From Halichondria panicea (taxonomy: Eukaryota > Porifera > Demospongiae > Suberitida > Halichondriidae), in the NCBI RefSeq assembly GCF_963675165.1, contig NC_087391.1, positions 5,886,552 through 5,950,551 on the forward strand: 64,000 nucleotides of DNA, written 5' to 3'. A model generated the notes under the pieces. That model was not told the origin of the DNA, made no database searches, and worked only from the letters and a program-made list of their open reading frames with translations. Below are positions 26,941 to 39,656 of the stretch, one piece after another. How positions within the stretch are numbered: position 1 is the stretch's first letter; the number at the start of each line of letters is the position of its first letter. The position numbers were made by a program, and so were the translations under genes.

Positions 26941-27204
26941 ACTGAATTATTTAATGCAAATAGTGTACCTATCATTATATGTACTATAATATACTCCGGC
27001 CCCAGAGGATCGAGGTCCGACATGTGTGCATGCATGTGTGCACGAATCACGTTCAGTACATTGATGTCATTGCGGTCACGTGATACCATCCAGGCCAAAT
27101 GCACTGAACCTAACTCTAACCCATCCAATGAAGAAACCGAATGCTGGAGAAACCTTACATTAATTGTCTGCCTACCTTCAGGTACACACCACAAATTAAC
27201 TTAA
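26941..27204. other. Unique spacer before the left subtelomere
   Basis: Noncoding. It has no counterpart on the right arm, so the duplicated subtelomere starts after it. Confidence 0.6.
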
Positions 27205-27780
27205 TTTTAGTTGTCAGCATATGCGCATGTCATGACATAATTATCGATAGAGCACATGTCATTTGCAGCCACGATCTAGGCAAAGAGAGATCGAGCAAGG
27301 CGCGCGAGGTGTGGTGTACTGCCGGCTGTCTCCTAATGTACGTCGGTAAACTTTTGGTGAGTGCTATAAAAAATATAGCTAGCAAGGTGGTAGTTGGATA
27401 TTAATAATTATTATTTTTATAGTGACAGCCTTGTGTTAAGTCCTTATATTGTTCTCTCATGTCTTACTCACAGATAACTACTCAACGCTGCACAGCACAG
27501 GATTCAGCATTCAATCACTCTCATAATTTTATTGTCATTTCATCTTTTATGGGGGACGCCCCACTCTTAATTTTTATCACTGAATGGCTGCTGACGTACG
27601 TATATATAAGAGCACTACAAGATACGACAGGAAAGGGTCAGTATAATAATTATGTAAGTGATGTAGTGTACTATCTTCTGGTATTCAGCCCCTTTAATGA
27701 GCACAGGATTATATAGATCTCCAAGCCATTAGTTACATCACTATAATTATGCAATTATCTGCTGTATTTCATATTGTAAT
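27205..27780. repeat. Left subtelomere, outer block
   Basis: Matches the reverse complement of about 59230-59797 with small indels, for example the shared GAGCACATGTCATTTGCAGC and CTGAATGGCTGCTGACGTAC. It is the innermost sequence shared by both ends. No coding sequence seen. Confidence 0.85.
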
Positions 27781-30700
27781 GATTCATTGGGTACTGACTT
27801 TATATGGATGTATGGATGGTGCTATGATTCTTAGCCTTCCAGGCCGCAACATAGAATGCTGGCTTTCTGATCGAGGAGAAGATAATCTGTTATTGGCCGG
27901 GGATGGAGTGGATCTACCTCTGAGAGACAAAGGGCCAGTTATTGTATCATGTATGAATATTCTGTTGCTTGTACATTTCGTAGCATTATCAGTAATTGAC
28001 TCTAGAGTAGCATCTTGTGCTTCATCACTCAATCTGCAGGCAGTGTATGTGATTTTCTGACAGGAAAGGCTACTCTAAACAGAGGGAGTCGGCCACACAA
28101 GGTATAGTCTAATAATTATTGTACGGTACTTAGATGATCTTCTCGGTTTTGGGTCAGATGCAATTGCCTTCAATCACTATAGCCAGTTAAAACATTTCTT
28201 CTACTCTGGCTTAAGAAATTGTATTTTATTATTGTACCCAGCATTGACCTCTACTACCGTGTAGCGGGAAAGTTCGTTATTTGAGCCCTCGAGAAATGTT
28301 GTATAGTTGTTCACATTTCAATGCCAGGAAACCACAGCTTTGCATGGTGCGTGGGAGTGTCTTCCATTTATATTACATGAAGTGTGAAGTGTGTTGTAAG
28401 TTTGTACAGAGAGGACTCCCATGGTGGCAATGATCTGATGATGGCTCCACTGCTCTGATGGACCAATGCAGGAGAAGTTATTCTGTATAATTATTACACT
28501 AAATTAATGTATGCCACTGTTTGGATCGGTTTCTGTTCTGCTCAGCTTCTTCCTCCAACTTGCTTACGCAGGCTAAGCTTATTCTTAATTAGTTCATTCT
28601 TAGTTCATTCCATAGTCTAGTATTATTGTCGGTTTGGTTGTTATGTTTTTCACCTGGTCATACGGAATCACTTCATTAATTTTTATACAGTGCAGACCGC
28701 ACCTCTATCCACACATTGTACCTGCACATCCTGTATATATGGGGCCACACCCCCACTCACTGTACTGATATGTGGTCACACCCCCATACATGGTAACCCT
28801 CTTGACCACACCTCCACCCATGCATTGTGTCGTACATGCTGTGTTTTTGTGTACAGTACACATCATCCGTGTCTTTATCCCCACACCTAGTCGGAGGGAC
28901 AGCAAGTTCTACTAAGAGCCAGCATCACCAACTAACCAACACACTACAAAACCTACCTACTACCAGCTAGGACAGCACACCACCCGGGACAGACTCTACT
29001 ATACCATGTAATACGCCTTTGTATTAACGATCATGATACAATTTGCTGCCCTCCCTCGCCCATGGATTGAATAATTATGGACACTCGCAGGAGACTGACA
29101 CACAATAATAGACACCAAAGGGCCAGTTACTGTATCATGTACGAATATTCTGTTGCTTGTACATTTCGTAACATTATCAGTAATTGACTGTAGAGTAGCT
29201 CCCCTTTCTTCATCACTCAATGCAGGCAGTGTATGTGATTTTCTGACAGGAAAGGCTACTCTAAACAGGGAGTCGGCCACACAAGGTATAGTCTAATAAT
29301 TATTGTACGGTACTTAGATGATCTTCTCTGTTTTGGGTCAGATGCAATTGCCTTCAATCACTAGCCAGTTTAAAACATTTCTTCTACTCTTGGCTTAAGA
29401 AATTGTATTTTATTATTGTACCAGCATTAGGTAGTTAACTCCACTTATGCATTGACCTCTACTACTGTGTAGCGGGAAAGTTCATTATTTGAGCCCTCGA
29501 GAAATGTTGTATAGTTGTTCTCATTTCAATGCCAGGAAACCATAGCTTTGCATGGTGCGTGGGAGTGTCTTCCATTTATATTACATGAAGTGTGAAGTGT
29601 GTTGTAAGTTTATACAGAGAGGACTCCCATGGTGGCAATGATCTGATGATGGCTCCACTGCTCTGATGGACCAATGCAGGAGAAGTTATTCTGTATAATT
29701 ATTACACTAAATTAATGTATGCCACTGTTTGGATCGGTTTCTGTTCTGCTCAGCTTCTTCCTCCAACCTGCTTACGCAGGCTAAGCTTATTCTTAATTAG
29801 TTCATTCTTAGTTCATTCTATAGTCTATATTATTGTCGGTTTGGTTGTTATGTTTTTCACCTGGTCATACGGAATCACTTCATTAATTTTTATACAGTGC
29901 AGACCACACCTCTATCCACACATTGTACCTGCACATCCTGTATATATGGGGCCACACCCCCACTCACTGTACTGATATGTGGTCACACCCCCATACATGG
30001 TAACCCTCTTGACCACACCCCAATCCTATGCTGTGTTTTTGTGTACAGTACACACATCATCCGTGTCTTTATCCCCACACCTAGTCGGAGGGAGCAGCAA
30101 GTTCTACTAAGAGCCAGCATCACCCACTAACCAACACTCTACAAGACCTACCTACTACCAGCTAGGACAGCACACCACCCGGGACAGACTCTACTATACC
30201 CATGTAATACGCCTTTGTATTACGATCATGATACAATTTGCTGCCCTCCCTCGCCAATGGATTGAATAATTATGGACACTCGCAGGACAACTAAGAGACT
30301 GACACACAATAATAGACACCAAAGGTCCAGTTACTGTATCATGTACGAATATTCTGTTGCTTGTACATTTCGTAACATTATCAGTAATTGACTGTAGAGT
30401 AGCATCTTGAGCTCCCCTTTCTTCATCACTCAATCTGCAGGCAGTGTATGTGATTTTCTGACAGGAAAGGCTACTCTAAACAAAGGGAGTCGGCCACACA
30501 AGGTATAGTCTGATAATTATTGTACGGTACCTTCTCTGTTTTGGGTCAGATGCAATTGCCTTCAATCACTAGCCAGTTTAAAACATTTCTTCTACTCTTG
30601 GCTTAAGAAATTGTATTTTATTATTGTACCAGCATTAGGTAGTTAACTCCACTTATGCATTGACCTCTACTACTGTGTAGCGGGAAAGTTCATTATTTGA

Positions 30701-31530
30701 GCCCTCGAGAAATGTTGTATAGTTGTTCTCATTTCAATGCCAGGAAACCATAGCTTTGCATGGTGCGTGGGAGTGTCTTCCATTTATATTACATGAAGTG
30801 TGAAGTGTGTTGTAAGTTTATACAGAGAGGACTCCCATGGTGGCAATGATCTGATGATGGCTCCACTGCTCTGATGGACCAATGCAGGAGAAGTTATTCT
30901 GTATAATTATTACACTAAATTAATGTATGCCACTGTTTGGATCGGTTTCTGTTCTGCTCAGCTTCTTCCTCCAACTTGCTTACGCAGGCTAAGCTTATTC
31001 TTAGTTCATTCTTAGTTCATTCTATAGTCTAGTATATTGTCGGTTTGGTTGTTTTATGTTTTTCACCTGGTCATACGGAATCACTTCATTATTATCAGTG
31101 CAGACCACACCTCTATCCACACACATTGTACCTGCACATCCTGTATATATGGGGCCACACCCCCACTCACTGTACTGATATGTGGTCACACCCCCATACA
31201 TGGTAACCCTCTTGACCACACCTCCACCCATGCATTGTGTCGTACATGCTGTGTTTTTGTGTACAGTACACACATCATCCGTGTCTTTATCCCCACACCT
31301 AGTCGGAGGGAGCAGCAAGTTCTACTAAGAGCCAGCATCACCAACTAACCAACACTACAAGACCTACCTACTACCAGCTAGGACAGCACACCACCCGGGA
31401 CAGACTCTACTATACCATGTAATACGCCTTTTTATTACGATCATGATACAATTTGCTGCCCTCCCTTGCCCATGGATTGAATAATTATGGACACTCGCAG
31501 GACAACTAAGAGACTGACACACAATAATAG
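27781..31530. repeat. Left ~1.2-kb tandem repeat array (three units plus a stub)
   Basis: The marker ACGATCATGATACAATTTGC recurs at about 29027, 30224 and 31437, so the period is about 1.2 kb. Each unit has a CACACCCCCACTCACTGTAC-type segment and a minus-strand ORF segment (TLQSITDNVTKCTSNRIF). The outermost unit differs at its start. The ORFs lack any complete known domain; a weak likeness to the gag-protease junction of Ty3/gypsy retroelements is noted in the findings. Confidence 0.88.
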
Positions 31531-31726
31531 ACACCTAACTGCATTTTTGCCATTAATATAATAAAAATAATTTTGCCATTAATTAATCATTAATTATAGC
31601 GGAATCATGCATGCCTGCATGATAGTAGTCTCATGAATGAGTCGTCCTTTGTCCCACATGCATGCCTGCATATGATATAGTAGTCTCATGAATGAGTCGC
31701 CCTTTGTCCCAAAGAATAGCCCCGCC
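31531..31726. repeat. Left spacer with two tandem copies of a ~60-bp unit
   Basis: AT-rich start, then two copies of a segment containing AGTCTCATGAATGAGTCG and CATGCATGCCTGCAT. Mirrored at 53637-53800 on the right. Confidence 0.75.
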
Positions 31727-34700
31727 CACTTACTATGAGTGCTGCGCTTTAAATATGCTTGTAGCTGTGTACGTGTATGGCAGCATGATGGCTACTCTAT
31801 CCCTCTCTCTGCAACGGAGGGAGTACCACCATACAATGGACCAACCAACCACTCCATTATCCTGCCACTTGAACAGGAGGAGAGAGTGCTACCTATTCCA
31901 GTGGGTAAGTTACTGTGTGTTAATATTATTATTAAATAGCTTTGAGCTTGTGTGCATGGATTATCTTTGTATCTAGGTTAGTACTGATTAGAGCGTTGTA
32001 CAGTTGGGATCATGCCTCAGGGTGATGTAGAGCCTGTGCTAGGCCCTGCCTTAGGGACTAGCTGTGACTCTGTTGACCTGTTGTATGATCAGCAAGTCGA
32101 GCGTCTTGAGCGATCCTTACCTTTGGGAAAACTTGACAGTATAGCCTCTGTTCGATTTCTAGATTCCTTGTTTTTGGGATTCTGCCATCGCGTTGCGGTA
32201 TCGGTAGCCCTGAAGGCATGGGATTTAGAAATCGGAACAGAGCAATACTGCCCAGTGGGGGCGCAATGATACTTAATGGTGATTGGACAGGAATGATGCA
32301 GAATAGCTACGTTGTCATGACCCGATCGTACCGAGCATGCCACATGTCCTGGCACAGGTTCTATGTTGTTCTGAGACATGATACCTAACTGTTTACTGTT
32401 TACCTTGTTCTGTACTCTCTAGGGGTGTACAGTAATTAGGGTGGTACAACCACCAAGGCGAGTGTATGCTGTGTGGTGTATGGGTGACTATTCTATCCCT
32501 CTCTCTCTCTTCATGTGCAACGGAGGGAGTACCACCATAGAATGGACCAACCAACCACTCCATCATCCTGCCACTTGAACAGGAGGAGACCTCCTACCTA
32601 TTCCAGTGGGTAAGTTACTGTGTGTTAATTATAAAATAACTTTGAGCTTGTGTGCATGGCAGGTGGCCCATTATCTTTGTATCTAGGTTAGTACTGATTA
32701 GAGCTTTGTACAGTTGGGATCATGCCTCAGAGTGATGTAGAGCCTGTGCTAGGCCCTGCCTTAGGGACTAGCTGTGACCCTGTTGACCTGTTGTATGATC
32801 AGCAAGTCGAGCGTCTTGAGCGATCCTTACCTTTGGGAAAACTTGACAGTATAGCCTCTGTTCGATTTCTAGATTCCTTGCTTTTGGGATCCTGCCATCG
32901 CGTTGCGGTATCGGTAGCCCTGAAGGCATGGGATTTAGAAATCGGAACAGAGCAATACTGCCCAGTGGGGGCGCAATGACACTTACTGGTGATTGGACAG
33001 GAATGATGCAGAATAGCTACGTTGTCATGACCCGATCGTACCGAGCATGCCACATGTCCTGGCACAGATTCTATGTTGTTCTGAGACATGATACCTAACT
33101 GTTCACTGTTTACCTTGTTCTGTACTCTCTAGGGGTGTACAGTAAGTAATTAGGGTGTATGCTGTGCTTATGCTTGTAGCTGTGTGGTGTATGGGTGACT
33201 ATTCTATCCCTCTCTCTCTCTTCATGTGCAACGGAGGTAGTACCACCATAGAATGGACCAACCAACCACTCCATCATCCTGCCACTTGAACAGGAGGAGA
33301 CCTCCTACCTATTCCAGTGGGTAAGTTACTGTGTGTTAATTATAAAATAATGGCAGGTGGCCCATTATCTTTGTATCTATGTTAGTACTGATTAGAGCTT
33401 TGTACAGTTGGGATCATGCCTCAGGGTGATATAGAGCCTGTGCTAGGCCCTGCCTTAGGGACTAGCTGTGACCCTGTTGACCTGTTGTATGATCAGCAAG
33501 TCGAGCGTCTTGAGCGATCCTTACCTTTGGGAAAACTTGACAGTATAGCCTCTGTTCGATTTCTAGATTCCTTGCTTTTGGGATCCTGCCATCGCGTTGC
33601 GGTATCGGTAGCCCTGAAGGCAGGGGATTTAGAAATCGGAACAGAGCAATACTGCCCAGTGGGGGCGCAATGACACTTACTGGTGATTGGACAGGAATGA
33701 AGCAGATTAGCTACGTTGTCATGACCCGATCGTACCGAGCATGCCACATGTCCTGGCACAGGTTTTATATTGTTCTGAGACATGATACCTAACTGTTTAC
33801 TGTTTACCTTGTTCTGTACTCTCTAGGGGTGTACAGTAATTAGGGTGGTACGAGTGTATGCTGTGCTTATGCTTGTAGCTGTGTGGTGTATGGGTGACTA
33901 TTCTATCCCTCTCTCTCTCTCTTCATTTGCAACGGAGGGAGTACCACCATAGAATGGACCAACCAACCACTCCATCATCCTGCCACTTGAACAGGAGGAG
34001 ACCTCCATTGAGTGCTACCTATTCCAGTGGGTAAGGTTAATTATAAAATAACTTTGAGCTTGTGTGCATGGCAGGTGGCCCATTATCTTTGTATCTAGGT
34101 TAGTACTGATTAGAGCTTTGTACAGTTGGGATCATGCCTCAGGGTGGTGTAGAACCTGTGCTAGGCCCTGCCTTAGGGACTAGCTGTGACCCTGTTGACC
34201 TGTTGTATGATCAGCAAGTCGAGCGTCTTGAGCGATCCTTACCTTTGGGAATACTTGACAGTATAGCCTCTGTTTGATTTCTAGATTCCTTGCTTTTGGG
34301 ATCCTGCCATCGCGTTGCGGTATCGGTAGCCCTGAAGGCAGGGGATTTAGAAATCGGAACAGAGCAATACTGCCCAGTGGGGGCGCAATGACACTTACTG
34401 GTGATTGGACAGGAATGAAACAGAATAGCTACGTTGTCATGACCCGATCGTACCGAGCATGCCACATGTCCTGGCACAGGATTTATATTGTTCTGAGACA
34501 TGATACCTAACTGTTTACTGTTTACCTTGTTCTGTACTGGTGTACAGTAATTAGGGTGGTACGAGTGTATGCTGTGCTTATGCTTGTAGCTGTGTGGTGT
34601 ATGGGTGACTATTCTATCCCTCTCTCTCTCTCTTCATGTGCAACGGAGGGAGTACCACCATAGAATGGACCAACCAACCACTCCATCATCCTGCCACTTG

Positions 34701-36540
34701 AACAGGAGGAGACCTCCATTGAGTGCTACCTATTCCAGTGGGTAAGGTTAATTATAAAATAACTTTGAGCTTGTGTGCATGGCAGGTGGCCCATTATCTT
34801 TGTATCTAGGTTAGTACTGATTAGAGCTTTGTACAGTTGGGATCATGCCTCAGGGTGATGTAGAACCTGTGCTAGGCCCTGCCTTAGGGACTAGCTGTGA
34901 CCCTGTTGACCTGTTGTATGATCAGCAAGTCGAGCGTCTTGAGCGATCCTTACCTTTGGGAATACTTGACAGTATAGCCTCTGTTTGATTTCTAGATTCC
35001 TTGCTTTTGGGATCCTGCCATCGCGTTGCGGTATCGGTAGCCCTGAAGGCAGGGGATTTAGAAATCGGAACAGAGCAATACTGCCCAGTGGGGGCGCAAT
35101 GACACTTACTGGTGATTGGACAGGAATGAAACAGAATAGCTACGTTGTCATGACCCGATCGTACCGAGCATGCCACATGTCCTGGCACAGGATTTATATT
35201 GTTCTGAGACATGATACCTAACTGTTTACTGTTTACCTTGTTCTGTACTGGTGTACAGTAATTAGGGTGGTACGAGTGTATGCTGTGCTTATGCTTGTAG
35301 CTGTGTGGTGTATGGGTGACTATTCTATCCCTCTCTCTCTCTCTTCATGTGCAACGGAGGGAGTACCACATAGAATGGACCAACCAACCACTCCATCATC
35401 CTGCCACTTGAACAGGAGGAGACCTCCATTGACTATTCCAGTGGGTAAGGTTAATTATAAAATAACTTTGAGCTTGTGTGCATGGCAGGTGGCCCATTAT
35501 CTTTGTATCTAGGTTTGTATCTAGGTTAGTACTGATTAGAGCTTTGTACAGTTGGGATCATGCCTCAGGGTGATGTAGAGCCTGTGCTAGGCCCTGCCTT
35601 AGGGACTAGCTGTGACCCTGTTGACCTGTTGTATGATCAGCAAGTCAAGCGTCTTGAGCGATCCTTACCTTTGGGAAAACTTGACAGTATAGCCTCTGTT
35701 CGATTTCTAGATTCCTTGCTTTTGGGATCCTGCCATCGCGTTGCGGTATCGGTAGCCCTGAAGGCATGGGATTTAGAAATCGGAACAGAGCAATACTGCC
35801 CAGTGGGGGCGCAATGACACTTACTGGTGATTGGACAGGAATGAGGCAGAATAGCTACGTTGTCATGACCCGATCGTACCGAGCATGCCACATGTCCTGG
35901 CACAGGTTCTATATTGTTCTGAGACATGATACCTAACTGTTTACTGTTTACCTTGTTCTGTACTCTCTAGGGGTGTACAGTAATTAGGGTGGTACAACCA
36001 AGGCGAGTGTATGCTGTGCTTATGCTTGTAACTGTGTGGTGTATGGGTGACTATTCTATCCCTCTCTCTCTCTTCATGTGCATGCAACGGAGGGAGTACC
36101 ACCATACAATGGATCAACCAACCACTCCATCATCTGAACAGGAGGAAACCTCCATTGAGTGCTACCTATTCCAGTGGGTAAGTTACTGTGTGTTAATTAT
36201 AAAATAGCTTTGAGCTTGTGTGCATGGCAGGTGGCCCATTATCTTTGTATCTAGGTTAGTACTGATTAGAGCTTTGTACAGTTGGGATCATGCCTCAGGG
36301 TGATGTAGAGCCTGTGCTAGGCCCTGCCTTAGGGACTAGCTGTGACCCTGGGATTTATAAATCGGAACAGAGGGCGCAATGACACTTACTGGTGATTGGA
36401 CAGCAGAATAGCTACATGATCGTACCGAGCATGCCACATGTCCTTCTATGTTGTTCTGAGACATGATACCTTACTGTTCACTGTTTACCTTGTTCTGTAC
36501 TCTCTAGGGGTGTACAGTAATTAGGGTGGAACAACCAAAG
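31727..36540. repeat. Left ~0.7-kb tandem repeat array (seven units)
   Basis: The landmark ATGCCTCAGGGTGATGTAGA or a close variant falls at 32012, 32722, 33416, 34134, 34845, 35560 and 36290, spacing 694-730 bp. Units 4 and 5 are almost identical, a recent duplication. Unit 7, nearest the telomere, has an internal deletion that also occurs in the matching unit of the right arm. Each unit has splice-like signals (CAGTGG|GTAAG, TATCTAG|GT) and, on the minus strand, a 96-codon ORF in units 1-6. Confidence 0.92.
32089..32379 (-). CDS. 96-codon ORF, representative copy of the 0.7-kb unit
   Basis: ATG to stop ORF starting MSQNNIEPVPGHVACSVRSG and ending KGKDRSRRSTC. Copies at 32799, 33493, 34211, 34922 and 35637 (starts of the spans on this strand) and on the right arm at 50164, 50882, 51572, 52260 and 52970 (+) have the same length. 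All point away from the telomere. I recognise no domain; the protein is Cys/Ser/Arg-rich. An 85-codon ORF overlaps on the other strand and is broken in three copies. Coding status is unproven. Confidence 0.25.
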   Translation of the reverse strand: MSQNNIEPVPGHVACSVRSGHDNVAILHHSCPITIKYHCAPTGQYCSVPISKSHAFRATDTATRWQNPKNKESRNRTEAILSSFPKGKDRSRRSTC

Positions 36541-37490
36541 CGAGTGTATGCTAATTCATTATGAACTTGTGCCGCAATTTCAATGATTTATACAGCAATT
36601 TAGTACATTAATCTTTATTAGTCATCTGAATGTGTTGACAGTTATGAACCTTTAAACTCTTGTAATATGGAATGTAAGGTACTACCAAGTAAGGTAATGC
36701 TGGAGAAACCTTGCCAAGACTCTGTAATATGGAATGTGATGTACTACCATGTAAGGTAATGCTGGAGAAACCTTAGTGAGAACGATTTTAGTTTAACTAG
36801 CAACCCAGCAGTCTAGCTCATTATTCAGCCTCTTCTACCTCTGCTCTACCTCAAGTTCTCTTCTACCTTCTCTATACTCTACTGAGGAACCCAGCAGCCT
36901 CTATGTCCATCAGATCTCCTCTACCTAACCCAGTACTGCTCCAAGCTATAAGGTTTGTAGAGCTTTGTGTTAGCTAGCACTGGCTTTGTGTTAGCTTAAT
37001 TGCCTGATCGAAGTAGCTTGTGTCAGGTCAGTGTCTAAGTGTTGGTATAGCTGCCTACCAGCTTCAATCCTACCAATGTCAGCTTCCCAATGTCAGCTTC
37101 AAGCCTCCTACAGCTGAGCGCTGGCTTTAGCTTGTAGCTTGTGTGTATGTAAGCCGCCTGCTATGGCAGCTTTTTATTTTTTGTCGCGGCCTGAAATCGA
37201 GACTGGTAGTAATTAGCCTCGATTCTTCTCCTGGCGCGTGTATTAAGTTCAAAAACAGCTCAACACTTTTTTTTAGGTAAATAAAATTCTTAAGTTAAAT
37301 CAGTATTTTTTTCCTTACAGACAAGAGCATCAGAATATTAAGAGACATCAAAGACGCCAAGTATCAAGAAACACCAAGTATCAAGAGGAGACTCCAGGCC
37401 AAACGTTAGTCGTAAATAGTGTGATTATGTTTTTGCTCATTCGAGACAATTAAAAAAGAAGGAGGTAAAACATATCATGCTGTACGTACA
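36541..37490. repeat. Left ~1-kb single block between arrays
   Basis: Present once per arm; its mirror is 48590-49560. Contains a pair of GTAAGGTAATGCTGGAGAAA segments, GCTTGTGTTAGC-type short repeats, and a foldback motif (ATCGAG...CTCGAT) at 37183-37240. No coding sequence supported. Confidence 0.85.
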
Positions 37491-38835
37491 ATTAAGATGA
37501 CTAGCATCATAATAATTTATTTGCTGGTTTTGCCTGCTATCTAAAAAAATTAGGCAAGCCCGTGTTTAAATAGTGTGCAATATTTCATTTGCTGGTTTAG
37601 CCAGCTTCTGATGGGGAGCCTTGCACGCCCTAATCTAAAAAAAATTAGGCAAAAAGGGAGAGCAAATAGTGTGCAATATGTGTGCAATATTTCATTTGCT
37701 GGTTTAGCCAGCTTCTGACGGGGAGCCTTGCACGCCCTAATCTAAAAAAATTAGGTAAAAAGGGAGAGCCCGTATTTAAATAGTGTGCAATATTTCATTT
37801 GCTGGTTTAGCCAGCTTCTGACGGGGAGCCTTGCACGCCCTAATCTAAAAAAATTAGGCAAAAAGGGAGAGCCCGTATTTAAATAGTGTGCAATATTTCA
37901 TTTGCTGGTTTAGCCAGCTTCTGACGGGAGCCTTGCACGCCCTAATCTAAAAAAATTAGGCAAAAAGGGAGAGCCCGTATTTAAATAGTGTGCAATATTT
38001 CATTTGCTGGTTTAGCCAGCTTCTGACGGGGAGCCTTGCACGCCCTAATCTAAAAAAATTAGGCAAAAAGGGAGAGCCCGTATTTAAATAGTGTGCAATA
38101 TTTCATTTGCTGGTTTAGCCAGCTTCTGACGGGGAGCCTTGCACGCCCTAATCTAAAAAAAATTAGGCAAAAAGGGAGAGCAAATAGTGTGCAATATTTC
38201 ATTTGCTGGTTTAGCCAGCTTCTGACGGGGAGCCTTGCACGCCCTAATCTAAAAAAATTAGGCAAAAAGGGAGAGCCCGTATTTAAATAGTGTGCAATAT
38301 TTCATTTGCTGGTTTAGCCAGCTTCTGACGGGGAGCCTTGCACGCCCTAATCTAAAAAAAATTAGGCAAAAAGGGAGAGCAAATAGTGTGCAATATTTCA
38401 TTTGCTGGTTTAGCCAGCTTCTGACGGGGAGCCTTGCACGCCCTAATCTAAAAAAATTAGGCAAAAAGGGAGAGCCCGTATTTAAATAGTGTGCAATATT
38501 TCATTTGCTGGTTTAGCCAGCTTCTGACGGGGAGCCTTGCACGCCCTAATCTAAAAAAAATTAGGCAAAAAGGGAGAGCAAATAGTGTGCAATATTTCAT
38601 TTGCTGGTTTAGCCAGCTTCTGACGGGGAGCCTTGCACGCCCTAATCTAAAAAAATTAGGCAAAAAGGGAGAGCCCGTATTTAAATAGTGTGCAATATTT
38701 CATTTGCTGGTTTAGCCAGCTTCTGACGGGGAGCCTTGCACGCCCTAATCTAAAAAAATTAGGCAAAAAGGGAGAGCAAATAGTGTGCAATATTTCATTT
38801 GCTGGTTTAACCAGCTTCTGACAGGGAGCCTTACA
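37491..38835. repeat. Left ~100-bp satellite array (about 13 units)
   Basis: Units of 103 bp and 96 bp share ATTTCATTTGCTGGTTTAGC, CAGCTTCTGACGGGGAGCC and CCCTAATCTAAAAAAATTAG. From 38059 to 38663 they alternate long-short, giving a 199-bp higher-order period repeated three times. The unit holds two small dyads, GCTGGtttaGCCAGC and CCTAATctaaaaaaATTAGG. Short ORFs in it are repeat artefacts. Confidence 0.95.
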
Positions 38836-39317
38836 ATAAATTAGTGGTTTTGCTTAGTGCATTGTTTGTTTTAGTGAAGAAAAAAGTGCAGTAAAACATG
38901 AAAAGAAAAGAAAAAAGTGGTTTTGCTTATAAGCTTAAGTAGCGCTTGATGATGAAAAGACAAAAGTAGGTTAGCTTTATTAGTGCAGTATTTGCTGGTT
39001 TAAGTGAAAAAAAAGTTGTTTTGTTAATAGTGGTTTGCTGAAAAAAAAAGTGAAGTCAGTCAAAGTTGTTTTGCAATTATGAAAACAAGTGCAGAAGGTA
39101 GTAGCTTATTAAAAGTTTGTATTTTAAGTAAAGTAAAAGTAGTAGCTCAGTGCAGTAGAGGAAGCCAAAGGAAGCCAAAGTAGATATGCTATGGAATTTA
39201 GAAACCATAAGTACTGAAATATTGCCATCATCTGCTATAAAAGAGAGTGAGCAAAAAGGGAGGAGGGTGGGCGTGGCTGAGGGTGGGAAAGTTGGCTAGA
39301 GTGTGCGGTAAAGTACT
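38836..39317. repeat. Left A-rich spacer
   Basis: About 480 bp, rich in AAAA and AAGT, mirrored with small indels at 46044-46525. No ORF. It ends with GTGCGGTAAAGTACTTGAGC, which abuts the 31-bp satellite in both arms. Confidence 0.85.
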
Positions 39318-39656
39318 TGAGCTAGAGTTGTGGTTAAGTACTCTAACAACAGCTAGAGTTGTGGTTAAGTACTCTAACAACAGCTAGAGTTGTGGTTAAG
39401 TACTCTAACAACAGCTAGAGTTGTGGTTAAGTACTCTAACAACAGCTAGAGTTGTGGTTAAGTACTCTAACAACAGCTAGAGTTGTGGTTAAGTACTCTA
39501 ACAACAGCTAGAGTTGTGGTTAAGTACTCTAACAACAGCTAGAGTTGTGGTTAAGTACTCTAACAACAGCTAGAGTTGTGGTTAAGTACTCTAACAACAG
39601 CTAGAGTTGTGGTTAAGTACTCTAACAACAGCTAGAGTTGTGGTTAAGTACTCTAA
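39318..39656 (+). repeat. Left 31-bp telomere-adjacent satellite (11 copies)
   Basis: Perfect repeats of a 31-bp unit, CTAGAGTTGTGGTTAAGTAC then TCTAACAACAG. The array stops mid-unit where TTAGGG begins. Confidence 0.98.

Noticed and set aside
32012-32269. 85-codon plus-strand ORF (MPQGDVEPVLG...) as the main coding sequence of the 0.7-kb unit
   Set aside because: It is interrupted by TGA in three of eleven units, while the opposite ORF is intact in all; neither has a known domain.
38059-38663. Repeated 65-68-codon ORFs in both strands of the ~100-bp satellite
   Set aside because: Identical overlapping frames on both strands follow from the repeat unit; no start context or domain.
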